Below are positions 16,360 to 22,938 of a stretch of DNA of 28,235 nt, in pieces. Numbering within the stretch: position 1 is the stretch's first letter; each line of letters starts with the position of its first letter. The position numbers and the translations under genes are program-made. The notes under the pieces are model-generated. The model searched no databases and was not told the DNA's origin. It saw nothing but the letters and a program-made list of their open reading frames with translations. The DNA lies in contig CAXQRU010000083.1 of the NCBI GenBank assembly GCA_964226685.1, positions 1 to 28,235 of the forward strand, in the 5' to 3' direction. Source of the stretch: CAXQRU01 sp964226685 (lineage in GTDB: Bacteria > Pseudomonadota > Gammaproteobacteria > Pseudomonadales > Cellvibrionaceae).

Positions 16360-16986
16360 ATGACTTATATTTTTCGCTTCATCATTGCTGGCTTACTTAT
16401 TTTTCCCTGTATCTTTATCTTTCTCTGTGGTGAAGACGTTTTCTTAGCCCAGCAACCAACACCTAATCATTCCTCTATCGCACCTACGCTTGAACCTAAA
16501 AAGATTGGTGACGTGATTGATCAATTCCAAGGGGTGAATGTCTACCACAATGGGTACATGGATCATGTATTAGAGCGCAATACCACAGCCGATGGTTACA
16601 ATTTAGGATTAAAATATCAATGCGTCGAGTTCGTGAAACGTTATTTTTACGAGCAACACCAGCATAAAATGCCCGATAGCTATGGTCATGCAAAAGATTT
16701 TTTTGATAAAAAACTTGCCGATGGTGCAATCAATACCAAGCGCGCCATGCTGCAATTTCAAAACGGCAGTGTTTCAGCCCCGGCTGTGGGTGATTTATTA
16801 GTATTTGATGCCTGGCTTGGCAACGCTTATGGTCATGTTGCGATTGTCAGCGATGTTCGTTTTGATCATATTCAAATTGTTCAGCAAAATACTCGCTCAT
16901 CAAGAGCCACGGTAAAACTCAATCAACGAGATCACAAATGGTATTTAGACAGCCAAAGTATATTAGGGTGGTTGCGATTGCCTTAG
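16360..16986 (+). CDS. CHAP-domain peptidoglycan amidase/endopeptidase
   Basis: A 208-aa exported enzyme of the CHAP (NlpC/P60-like) class that cuts peptide bonds in peptidoglycan. An N-terminal hydrophobic segment (residues 5-23) acts as signal peptide or membrane anchor. The catalytic Cys88 is in KYQCVEFVKRYF and His159 in AYGHVAIVSDV; Asn177 in QQNTRS may serve as the third polar residue. The domain fills residues 55-208, so the protein is little more than export signal plus enzyme. Its ATG has no strong Shine-Dalgarno sequence. The 3' end overlaps the next gene, encoding another murein hydrolase, by 49 nt in a different frame, implying one mRNA and coupled translation. Transcription is predicted from the phased-repeat promoter at 16191-16255. 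Confidence 0.85.
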   Translation: MTYIFRFIIAGLLIFPCIFIFLCGEDVFLAQQPTPNHSSIAPTLEPKKIGDVIDQFQGVNVYHNGYMDHVLERNTTADGYNLGLKYQCVEFVKRYFYEQHQHKMPDSYGHAKDFFDKKLADGAINTKRAMLQFQNGSVSAPAVGDLLVFDAWLGNAYGHVAIVSDVRFDHIQIVQQNTRSSRATVKLNQRDHKWYLDSQSILGWLRLP

Positions 16987-17642
16987 CTTTTTTCTTGAGT
17001 GAGGCAAGCTTCGCCCAAGAAAGCACCTGCTATGGAACACTCGCAAAAGGCTCACTAAAAAATGGCGTCGCCTTGCCACTCACGGGCACTAACTTTCAAG
17101 CCTATAGTGCCTTGGCCGCCAGTTTAGGACGAACCTTTGTCCACAGTACGGTGCGCGATATTGTAGTAGAGAGCTATCAAACCCTACAAGACAGCTACCC
17201 AAACCAGCAATTCGTCTATGCTGAAACCGGCTTGCCTGAGGGTGGATATTTCAAGCCTCACAAAACCCATCAAAATGGCTTATCCATTGATTTTTTTGTA
17301 CCGGTCAAACGCAATGGAGTCTCAGTGCCACTGCCTGCCGACTATAGTAATCGCCTGGGCTATGATATTGAATTTGATAAAAATGGCAGTTTTGGAGAGT
17401 ATCAAATTGATTTTGAGGCCATGGCAAACCACATTATGGCCATTTATCATTCTGCGGAGCAACGAGGGGTCGGTATTTCTAAAATTATTTTTGACCCACG
17501 GCTGCAGCCTTTATTGTGGAGAACACAGCACGGAAAGTTTATAAAATCCCATATACGTTTTAATCATAAACAGGCATGGGTACGTCATGATGAGCACTAT
17601 CACATCGATTTTGCAGTGAACTGCCAACCAAAAAAACTGTGA
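16938..17642 (+). CDS. MepA-like penicillin-insensitive murein endopeptidase
   Basis: A 234-aa protein with a Sec signal peptide (MVFRQPKYIRVVAIALAFFL, cleavage near ASFA-Q). It resembles the LAS metallopeptidase MepA, which cleaves D-Ala-mDAP crosslinks. GGYFKPHKTHQNGLSIDFF gives the HxxGxxxD zinc site (His111, Asp118), and HDEHYHIDF supplies His222 as third ligand with His220 as the likely catalytic residue. MepA itself has the equivalent HDYHFH-type end motif. The start at 16938 lies inside the CHAP gene; a later start would damage the n-region of the signal. Together with the CHAP enzyme it forms a two-enzyme unit hydrolysing different bonds in the wall. Exact bond specificity is inferred from family membership. 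Confidence 0.8.
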   Translation: MVFRQPKYIRVVAIALAFFLSEASFAQESTCYGTLAKGSLKNGVALPLTGTNFQAYSALAASLGRTFVHSTVRDIVVESYQTLQDSYPNQQFVYAETGLPEGGYFKPHKTHQNGLSIDFFVPVKRNGVSVPLPADYSNRLGYDIEFDKNGSFGEYQIDFEAMANHIMAIYHSAEQRGVGISKIIFDPRLQPLLWRTQHGKFIKSHIRFNHKQAWVRHDEHYHIDFAVNCQPKKL

Positions 17643-17815
17643 ACCCCATTAACTTTTGACATACCGATTTTCAATCTTTTCCAGACATGAGTGCTTTCGC
17701 ACCGTTCATCAGTAATTGCGTGATCAATGCGTTTGCACTGACTACAATTTAACTATACCAACCAAATAATTCATTTGGTCAATTTCATGGATTCGATGAA
17801 TCAAGGATTAGTAAA

Positions 17816-17965
17816 ATGTCTGATGAGCAAAAAAGAGAAATTAAGCAATTGTTAGAGCAACTGAAAAATGATGACAACATCCTCAATCAATTGATAGAGA
17901 TTGAAAAGTCATTGAGTGAACAAATAGAATATATCGACTACTCTGACGTTGAGCTACCTGCATAA
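17816..17965 (+). CDS. Small acidic protein, 49 aa
   Basis: This 49-codon gene encodes MSDEQKREIKQLLEQLKNDD and then a predicted second helix, ending SDVELPA. It is acidic, with no Cys, signal peptide or membrane segment; the first 40 residues could form a helical hairpin or coiled coil. AAGGA lies 7-8 nt before the ATG, supporting real translation. It sits between the murein hydrolase pair and promoter B, 174 nt after the MepA-like gene. No family is recognised. A possible -10 TACAAT is at about 17741, but no convincing -35 or phased repeats accompany it. Confidence 0.5.
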   Translation: MSDEQKREIKQLLEQLKNDDNILNQLIEIEKSLSEQIEYIDYSDVELPA

Positions 17966-18038
17966 AACGGTCTAAGCACGACCGCCGTCCTTTCGCTTGC
18001 CCCAAAGAAAAGTATTACGCTCCTAAACTTAACGATTC

Positions 18039-18092
18039 TTCATGGAATCTTCACAGTGAATTCACACGTGAAAAACTGCCTGCTCGTATAAT
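18039..18092 (+). promoter_or_regulatory. Promoter B: three 11-bp-phased TTCACA-type repeats
   Basis: TTCATG (18039), TTCACA (18050) and TTCACA (18061) begin 11 bp apart, and TATAAT (18087-18092) follows the last by exactly 20 nt, the same geometry as promoter A. Downstream similarity to copies A and C continues through the sequence around CTGAGCTGAA and GCTTACAGACAGGGAA. It is oriented towards the Cys-rich gene at 18212. Confidence 0.6.
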
Positions 18093-18141
18093 GAATGCGT
18101 CTACTGAGCTGAAGACTGTTGGCTTACAGACAGGGAAGTTA

Positions 18142-18168
18142 CTAAAAGGGCTTACTAATAACTTTTAG
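18142..18168 (+). promoter_or_regulatory. Hairpin in the leader of the Cys-rich gene
   Basis: CTAAAAG (18142-18148) and CTTTTAG (18162-18168) can pair across a 13-nt loop in the leader between promoter B and the start at 18212. There is no T tract, so it is not a standard terminator; a role in mRNA stability or translation is only a possibility. Confidence 0.35.
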
Positions 18169-18211
18169 GTTTATCTTGGCCAACGCAGAAACAAACAAGC
18201 GAGGCACACCG

Positions 18212-18601
18212 ATGCAGGTTTTAAATCCAATTCTGATTGACTGCCAATGTTGCAGCAACCAAAATCAATACGCACTGTATGATTTAACTTCCGTATTTTG
18301 CCTAGATTGCGAATGCTCATTACATACCAATGAAGATCCTAAAGAGGACAATCAATACTTTACTCAGGTTGAAATTTTATTGGCTACAGAAGATGAATTT
18401 AAGATTGAATTTTCTGACTCAGATATGGATGCCATTGTTACCCTAAAAGACCTCGTTGCTTATCTAGATGACAAGTTTCAACGGCTAAGCGCTAAAGACA
18501 TTATTCACCGATTGAAAATGATGCTTCACAATATTGGATTCGACATTTATTCGATTGGAGATATACAATCCCCCCTAAATCATATCAAACGAGCCTTATA
18601 G
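18212..18601 (+). CDS. Cys-rich N-terminus plus ACP-like half, unknown role
   Basis: A 129-aa cytoplasmic protein. The N-terminal part has Cys at 11, 13, 14, 30, 33 and 35 (DCQCC and CLDCEC), suggesting a small zinc ribbon. Residues 53-87 (VEILLATEDEFKIEFSDSDM then a VTLKDLVAYLDD segment) follow the pattern of helices II-IV of acyl carrier proteins (VEL..ALEEEFGIEIPDED...ITTVQDAI). The position of the phosphopantetheine serine is occupied by Tyr49, so it should not carry a prosthetic group. The start at 18212 is preferred over 18176 because GAGG lies 7 nt before it. It is preceded by promoter B, so it is probably co-regulated with the murein hydrolases. The ACP comparison is by eye and needs a profile search. 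Confidence 0.55.
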   Translation: MQVLNPILIDCQCCSNQNQYALYDLTSVFCLDCECSLHTNEDPKEDNQYFTQVEILLATEDEFKIEFSDSDMDAIVTLKDLVAYLDDKFQRLSAKDIIHRLKMMLHNIGFDIYSIGDIQSPLNHIKRAL

Positions 18602-18900
18602 GCCTACATTACCCCAGCCTGCCTGTTCGCATTATTCACTTTACCATCATCGCTACTCATGCTTGATTCTATTTATGAAAACAGCTCACCCAGAGCTTGT
18701 TATTTATGATTGATGAACGTATCGCCTTAGTGAAACAGCGCAGATGCGAGTTAAAGCAATACATTGATAACATTCAGGATAGACGCTGATTTTTAGCGAA
18801 TAAAAACCAAGAATCTATACACAAATACAACGACATGTGCGGATCAAAAACCAAACACTTAAGTAATTCAAAAGAAGGGAGTAACTGGGATGTGTGATTG
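18602..18900. other. Intergenic stretch, only marginal micro-ORFs
   Basis: Part of the 494-bp gap before ald. A 27-codon plus-strand frame (18706-18789, MIDERIALVKQRRCELKQYI...) could be a tiny helical protein but has no ribosome binding site. On the minus strand the stretch lies downstream of promoter C, yet contains no convincing gene; if promoter C is active, the transcript here would be non-coding. No terminator with a T tract was found. Confidence 0.35.
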
Positions 18901-18979
18901 TTTAAACGACCTCCCTGTCTATCACAATTTAACCAACTATATCTGTAAGCTGAAATCATTCAACTCAGCAGATGGGTCT
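18901..18979 (-). repeat. Leader repeat, copy C (inverted partner of 16256-16337)
   Basis: On the minus strand this segment repeats the leader of the CHAP operon at 74 of 79 aligned bases, with positions 18901-18940 identical to 16298-16337 in reverse complement. Beyond 18901 the similarity ends at once and no gene follows, in contrast to copy A. It may be a regulatory RNA 5' part or a promoter left behind by rearrangement. Confidence 0.8.
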
Positions 18980-19044
18980 ATTATACACGCCATTTTGTTG
19001 ATTTATGTGAAGCACTCGTGGGCTTTACGTGAAGATTGTGTGAA
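18980..19044 (-). promoter_or_regulatory. Promoter C: four 11-bp-phased repeats, leftward
   Basis: Reading the minus strand, TTCACA (19044-19039), TTCACG (19033-19028), CCCACG (19022-19017) and TTCACA (19011-19006) start 11 bp apart, and TATAAT (18985-18980), preceded by TG, follows after exactly 20 nt. The geometry is identical to promoters A and B. No gene is recognised downstream. Confidence 0.6.
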
Positions 19045-19063
19045 ACCAATCTCAAGTCCAACT

Positions 19064-19085
19064 AAAAAAGGCAGGAAGCCTTTTT
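19064..19085 (-). terminator. Rho-independent terminator of ald
   Basis: On the minus strand AAAAAGGC, loop TTCCT, GCCTTTTTT starts about 10 nt after the ald stop codon. The A and T tracts on both sides mean it could also act on rightward transcripts. Confidence 0.8.
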
Positions 19086-19095
19086 CAACAACCTG

Positions 19096-20214
19096 CTAAA
19101 GGTATTTAAGGCCCTGCTCAGGGCTTAAGGAATGAACCCCCTGCGCCTCACCAACACTTGGGCAACACAAATGACCACCTGCAACATTGAGACCCTGCAA
19201 TAGGTATGGATCCTCCTGTAAAGCTCTCTTCACACCTTTGTTGGCCAGCTTGACCACAAAGGGTAGCGTCATATTATTTAATGCGAGCGTCGAAGTACGA
19301 GGAACCGCCCCTGGCATATTGGCGACACAGTAATGCACGACCCCATCGATCACAAAAGTAGGCTGATCGTGGGTGGTGGGCCTTGAGGTTTCAAAACAGC
19401 CGCCTTGATCGATGGCCACATCCACCAAAACAGATCCTCGTTTCATGGACTGAACCATGGCTTTGGTGACCAGCTTCGGTGCGCGAGCGCCGCGCACCAA
19501 CACACAGCCCACCATCAAGTCAGCCTGAGCCGTCCACTCTCTGAGCGTTTGGCCTGAGGAAAATTGCGTTTGTACACGGTTGCCAAACACTTGATCAAAT
19601 CGGCGTAAGACTTCGACCGATTGATCAATCACCACTACCCGCGCACCCAAACCCACGGCCATCTGAGTCGCATTGAAGCCGACTACCCCGCCCCCTAAGA
19701 TGACAACCAATGCCGATTCCACACCGGCAACGCCACCGAGCAACAAGCCGCGCCCGCCCTGGGATTTCTCCAAACAACGCGCCCCGGCTTGAATGCTCAT
19801 TCTGCCAGCCACTTCAGACATGGGGGACAACAGCGGCAACTGGCCTTGGGCATTGGTCACAGTTTCATAGGCGATACAATGGGCTCCACTGGCGATTAAC
19901 TCTCGGGTCTGGGCCTCATCTGGAGCGAGGTGCAGATAGGTGAATAAGGTCTGGCCGGCTCGCAGCCGTGCGCGCTCTTCGGCCTGCGGTTCCTTGACCT
20001 TGACGATTAAGTCAGCTCTAGCAAAGACATCTTCCACCGAGCAAATACTGGCTCCAGCCTGACGATAGTGCACTTCGGTAAAGTCGATGGCTTCACCAGC
20101 CCCCTGCTCAACCAACACTTGATGCCCCAATGCTACCAGCTCCCCAACACTCGCGGGCGTCAGCCCCACTCGATACTCATGATTTTTTATTTCTTTAGGA
20201 ACACCAATGATCAT
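19096..20214 (-). CDS. ald: Alanine dehydrogenase
   Basis: A 372-aa enzyme that interconverts L-alanine and pyruvate plus ammonium with NAD(H), in the cytoplasm. It opens with MIIGVPKEIKNHEYRVGLTP, the family signature including the substrate-binding Arg15. Lys75 (VKVKEPQ), His96 (YLHLAPD) and Asp270 (VDVAIDQGG) are the expected active-site residues. The Rossmann nucleotide-binding loop is VVILGGGVVGFNA at about 170-182. The C-terminal NMPGAVPRTSTLALNN motif is intact. Length matches the family. It is transcribed alone, divergent from hisZ across 185 bp, with a ribosome-binding GAGG about 10 nt upstream and a clear terminator. Alanine is a likely carbon or nitrogen source for the host. Confidence 0.96.
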   Translation of the reverse strand: MIIGVPKEIKNHEYRVGLTPASVGELVALGHQVLVEQGAGEAIDFTEVHYRQAGASICSVEDVFARADLIVKVKEPQAEERARLRAGQTLFTYLHLAPDEAQTRELIASGAHCIAYETVTNAQGQLPLLSPMSEVAGRMSIQAGARCLEKSQGGRGLLLGGVAGVESALVVILGGGVVGFNATQMAVGLGARVVVIDQSVEVLRRFDQVFGNRVQTQFSSGQTLREWTAQADLMVGCVLVRGARAPKLVTKAMVQSMKRGSVLVDVAIDQGGCFETSRPTTHDQPTFVIDGVVHYCVANMPGAVPRTSTLALNNMTLPFVVKLANKGVKRALQEDPYLLQGLNVAGGHLCCPSVGEAQGVHSLSPEQGLKYL

Positions 20215-20399
20215 TTTGAGGCCCTCATCGCAGGTTCAATATCGGCTATCTTGCTTTTATAGTGCTAGTCTAGCCTGCATTCGGCAGTATTGACTAATCC
20301 TATCTTGAGAAACGCAGCAAGCAATAGCCCTGGCTATAAATTAGTGTTAGAATTCGTCGACACGAGCGTGGCTCGCCTGTCATCAACGACCACAAGTTA

Positions 20400-21602
20400 A
20401 TGAATCACATGAAAAATGCTAAACGCTGGCTGCTACCAGACGGTGTAGAAGAAGTTTTGCCCAATGATGCTAAACGCATAGAGCATCTGCGGCGGCGTAT
20501 GATCGATCAATTCGAGCGTTGGGGCTATCAGTTAGTTATCCCGCCGGTACTGGAATTCACCGACTCGCTACTCAGCGGTGTAGGCTCAGACCTAGACCCC
20601 ATTACTCTCAAAGTCACCGACCAACTCTCTGGAAAAATGATGGGCTTGCGCCCAGATATGACCCCTCAAGCCGCCCGGATGGATGCCCACAGCATCTCCC
20701 ATAAAGCGACCAGTCGACTCTGCTATGCCGGCCATGTCATGCATGCGCGCCCAGCAAGCCTTTTGGCCAACCGCACGCCACTGCACGCAGGTGTTGAGCT
20801 TTTTGGTGAAGCGAGTTTGGCCGGCGACATCGAGGTGACCAGCCTATTGCTGGCCTGCTTGGAGCAAGAGTCTAATCAACCTTTGACCCTGGCTTTGGGC
20901 CATGTCGCCATTTATAAGCACCTGATCGAGGGCGCCGCCTTAGCCTCAGGCCAACAGGCTGAGCTATTTGAGCTGCTGCAGGCCAAGTCCATGACCGATC
21001 TAGGCGCTTGGCTGGAAACTCATATTCAAGATTTGCAAATTCGCCAATGGTTGTCGGTATTACCCAAGCTGTGCGGCGATCAGCAATGCCTACAAGACGC
21101 CCGCGAACAACTCAAAGCGGCTCCCCAGAAGGTCTTGGAAGCCATTGATGAATTATCACAATTTAGCGAGGTGATTGCCAAACGTTACCCCGCTGTGAAT
21201 TACTATTTCGACTTAAGTGAATTGCGTGGCTACCACTATCACACCGGCATCGTCTTTTCTGCGTTTGGCGAGAACTTCTCCGACGCCCTCGCTAATGGCG
21301 GCCGCTACGATCACATCGGCAAAGCCTTTGGCCGCTCGCGTCCAGCCACTGGATTTAGCCTCAATTTAAGCGCACTGATCAAAGCCGAGCGAGTGCAAGA
21401 ACCGGCACCAATCAGTGCGATTTACGCCCTGCTCGATCACAGCGATGCGCAGTGGGCGGCCATTAAAGAGTTACGCGCATCAGGACAAGTCGTGATTACC
21501 GACTTTGGCCATGACGCCTTAATCAAACAACGTTGCGACCAAGAGCTGATTGCAAGCGGTCAACACTACCATGTTCAACCATTAGAAACAGAGTCACAGT
21601 AA
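20400..21602 (+). CDS. hisZ: ATP phosphoribosyltransferase regulatory subunit HisZ
   Basis: A 400-aa class II aminoacyl-tRNA synthetase-like protein that lacks tRNA charging activity and serves as the regulatory subunit of the short-form HisG enzyme in the first step of histidine synthesis. Signatures are KRWLLPDGVEEVLP at the start, GLRPDMTPQAARM (motif 2-like) at about 77-90, and YYFDLSELRGYHYHTGIVFSAF with GGRYDHIGKAFGR in the C-terminal half. An alternative ATG at 20409 (MKNAKRW) fits typical HisZ starts equally well; neither has a clear ribosome binding site. It overlaps no gene and ends 2 nt before purA, the usual gammaproteobacterial order. The short catalytic HisG must be encoded elsewhere. 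Confidence 0.94.
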   Translation: MNHMKNAKRWLLPDGVEEVLPNDAKRIEHLRRRMIDQFERWGYQLVIPPVLEFTDSLLSGVGSDLDPITLKVTDQLSGKMMGLRPDMTPQAARMDAHSISHKATSRLCYAGHVMHARPASLLANRTPLHAGVELFGEASLAGDIEVTSLLLACLEQESNQPLTLALGHVAIYKHLIEGAALASGQQAELFELLQAKSMTDLGAWLETHIQDLQIRQWLSVLPKLCGDQQCLQDAREQLKAAPQKVLEAIDELSQFSEVIAKRYPAVNYYFDLSELRGYHYHTGIVFSAFGENFSDALANGGRYDHIGKAFGRSRPATGFSLNLSALIKAERVQEPAPISAIYALLDHSDAQWAAIKELRASGQVVITDFGHDALIKQRCDQELIASGQHYHVQPLETESQ

Positions 21603-21604
21603 TT

Positions 21605-22900
21605 ATGGGTAAAAATCTTGTTGTGCTGGGCACCCAATGGGGTGATGAAGGCAAAGGTAAAATCGTCGACCTGCTGACGGATCAAGTCAAGTGGGTAACC
21701 CGCTTTCAAGGGGGTCATAATGCTGGCCACACATTGGTGATTGACGGCAAAAAAACCGTCCTACACCTGATTCCTTCGGGAATTTTAAGAGATAACGTCA
21801 CCTGCTTGATTGGCAATGGCGTTGTGCTGGCCCCCGATGCACTGCTAAAAGAGATGGATGAATTAGAAGCGAGCGGCGTGCCGGTGCGCGAGCGCTTAAA
21901 GCTCTCGCCCGCCTGCCCTTTGATTCTGCCTTATCATGTTGCGCTGGATCAAGCTCGCGAGCTAGCCCGTGGCAATGCCAAAATTGGCACCACCGGACGC
22001 GGCATTGGCCCCGCTTATGAAGACAAAGTGGCTCGCCGTGGCCTGCGCCTTGGCGACTTGCTGGATGAAGAGCACTTTACTAAGCAATTGAAAGAGCTGC
22101 ACGAGTACCACAACTTCGCACTGACTCAATACTACAAGGTTGACGGCCTTGATTTTGATAAAGTCCTTAATGATGCCCTAGAGTGGGGCCGCCAACTGCG
22201 CCCAATGATTGCCGATGTGACGGCATTGCTGCATCAAGCACGCAATAAAGGCGAAGACATTTTATTCGAAGGTGCCCAAGGCTCGCTCTTGGACATCGAC
22301 CACGGCACCTACCCATTTGTCACCTCTTCAAATACCACGGCAGGTGGTGCGGCGACCGGCACCGGTGTTGGCCCATTGTATTTGGACTATGTTTTAGGTA
22401 TTACCAAAGCTTATACCACTCGCGTTGGCGAAGGGCCATTCCCAACTGAACTCACCTGTACTATAGGTCAGTATTTGGGGGAGAAGGGGCATGAATTTGG
22501 GGCCACCACAGGCCGCAAACGCCGCACTGGCTGGTTTGATGCCTGTGCGGTCAAACACGCAGTCGACATTAATTCTATTTCGGGCCTGTGCTTGACCAAA
22601 CTCGATGTGCTTGATGGACTGGAAGAAATTAACATTTGTATTGGCTATGAGCGAGATGGCAAGGCCATCGATACACTGCCTATCGACGCAAGAGATTGGA
22701 GCACCATCACCCCCGTTTTTGAAACCATGCCAGGCTGGAAAGAATCAACCGTCGGTGCACAGCAATTTGATCAACTACCCACAAATGCCCAAGCCTATAT
22801 CAAGCGGCTCGAAGCATTAGTAGGAGCACCCGTTGATATTATTTCTACCGGCCCTGACCGCGTAGAGACTATTGTTCTCAACCATCCGTTGGGTCATTAA
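21605..22900 (+). CDS. purA: Adenylosuccinate synthetase
   Basis: A 431-aa enzyme that joins IMP and aspartate using GTP to make adenylosuccinate, the first committed step to AMP. The GTP-binding/catalytic loop GTQWGDEGKGK is at 8-18 with the catalytic Asp13, and GGHNAGHT supplies His41. GTTGRGIGPAYEDK, the EGAQGSLLDIDHGTYP and SSNTTAGGAATGTG segments and TTTGRKRRTGWFDA (purine and GTP/Asp contacts) are all present. The start at 21605 begins with the family-typical MGKNLVVLGTQWGDEGKGK and lies 2 nt after the hisZ stop, so translation is probably coupled. Length is standard. Confidence 0.97.
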   Translation: MGKNLVVLGTQWGDEGKGKIVDLLTDQVKWVTRFQGGHNAGHTLVIDGKKTVLHLIPSGILRDNVTCLIGNGVVLAPDALLKEMDELEASGVPVRERLKLSPACPLILPYHVALDQARELARGNAKIGTTGRGIGPAYEDKVARRGLRLGDLLDEEHFTKQLKELHEYHNFALTQYYKVDGLDFDKVLNDALEWGRQLRPMIADVTALLHQARNKGEDILFEGAQGSLLDIDHGTYPFVTSSNTTAGGAATGTGVGPLYLDYVLGITKAYTTRVGEGPFPTELTCTIGQYLGEKGHEFGATTGRKRRTGWFDACAVKHAVDINSISGLCLTKLDVLDGLEEINICIGYERDGKAIDTLPIDARDWSTITPVFETMPGWKESTVGAQQFDQLPTNAQAYIKRLEALVGAPVDIISTGPDRVETIVLNHPLGH

Positions 22901-22904
22901 ATAA

Positions 22905-22929
22905 ATTGGCGCCCACAATGGGCGCCAAT
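22905..22929 (+). terminator. Strong hairpin after purA
   Basis: ATTGGCGCCC (22905-22914) pairs perfectly with GGGCGCCAAT (22920-22929) over a 5-nt loop, starting 4 nt after the purA stop. There is no T tract, and the next start codon is 9 nt further on. It may limit read-through into the next gene or stabilise the hisZ-purA mRNA rather than be a full terminator. Confidence 0.5.
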
Positions 22930-22938
22930 GATTAGATA

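Noticed and set aside
17690..17746. Possible fourth phased-repeat promoter before the 49-aa gene
   Set aside because: CTTTCG, TTCATC and TTGCGT are roughly 11 bp apart, but the half-sites match poorly and the gap to TACAAT is 21 nt, so it was not counted with promoters A-C.
18774..18959. 61-aa minus-strand frame downstream of promoter C
   Set aside because: It starts inside the leader repeat rather than after it, lacks a ribosome binding site and resembles no protein family.
18890..19099. 69-aa plus-strand frame with GGGAG ahead of its ATG
   Set aside because: It lies entirely over promoter C, its leader repeat and the ald terminator on the other strand, so the coding appearance is probably incidental.
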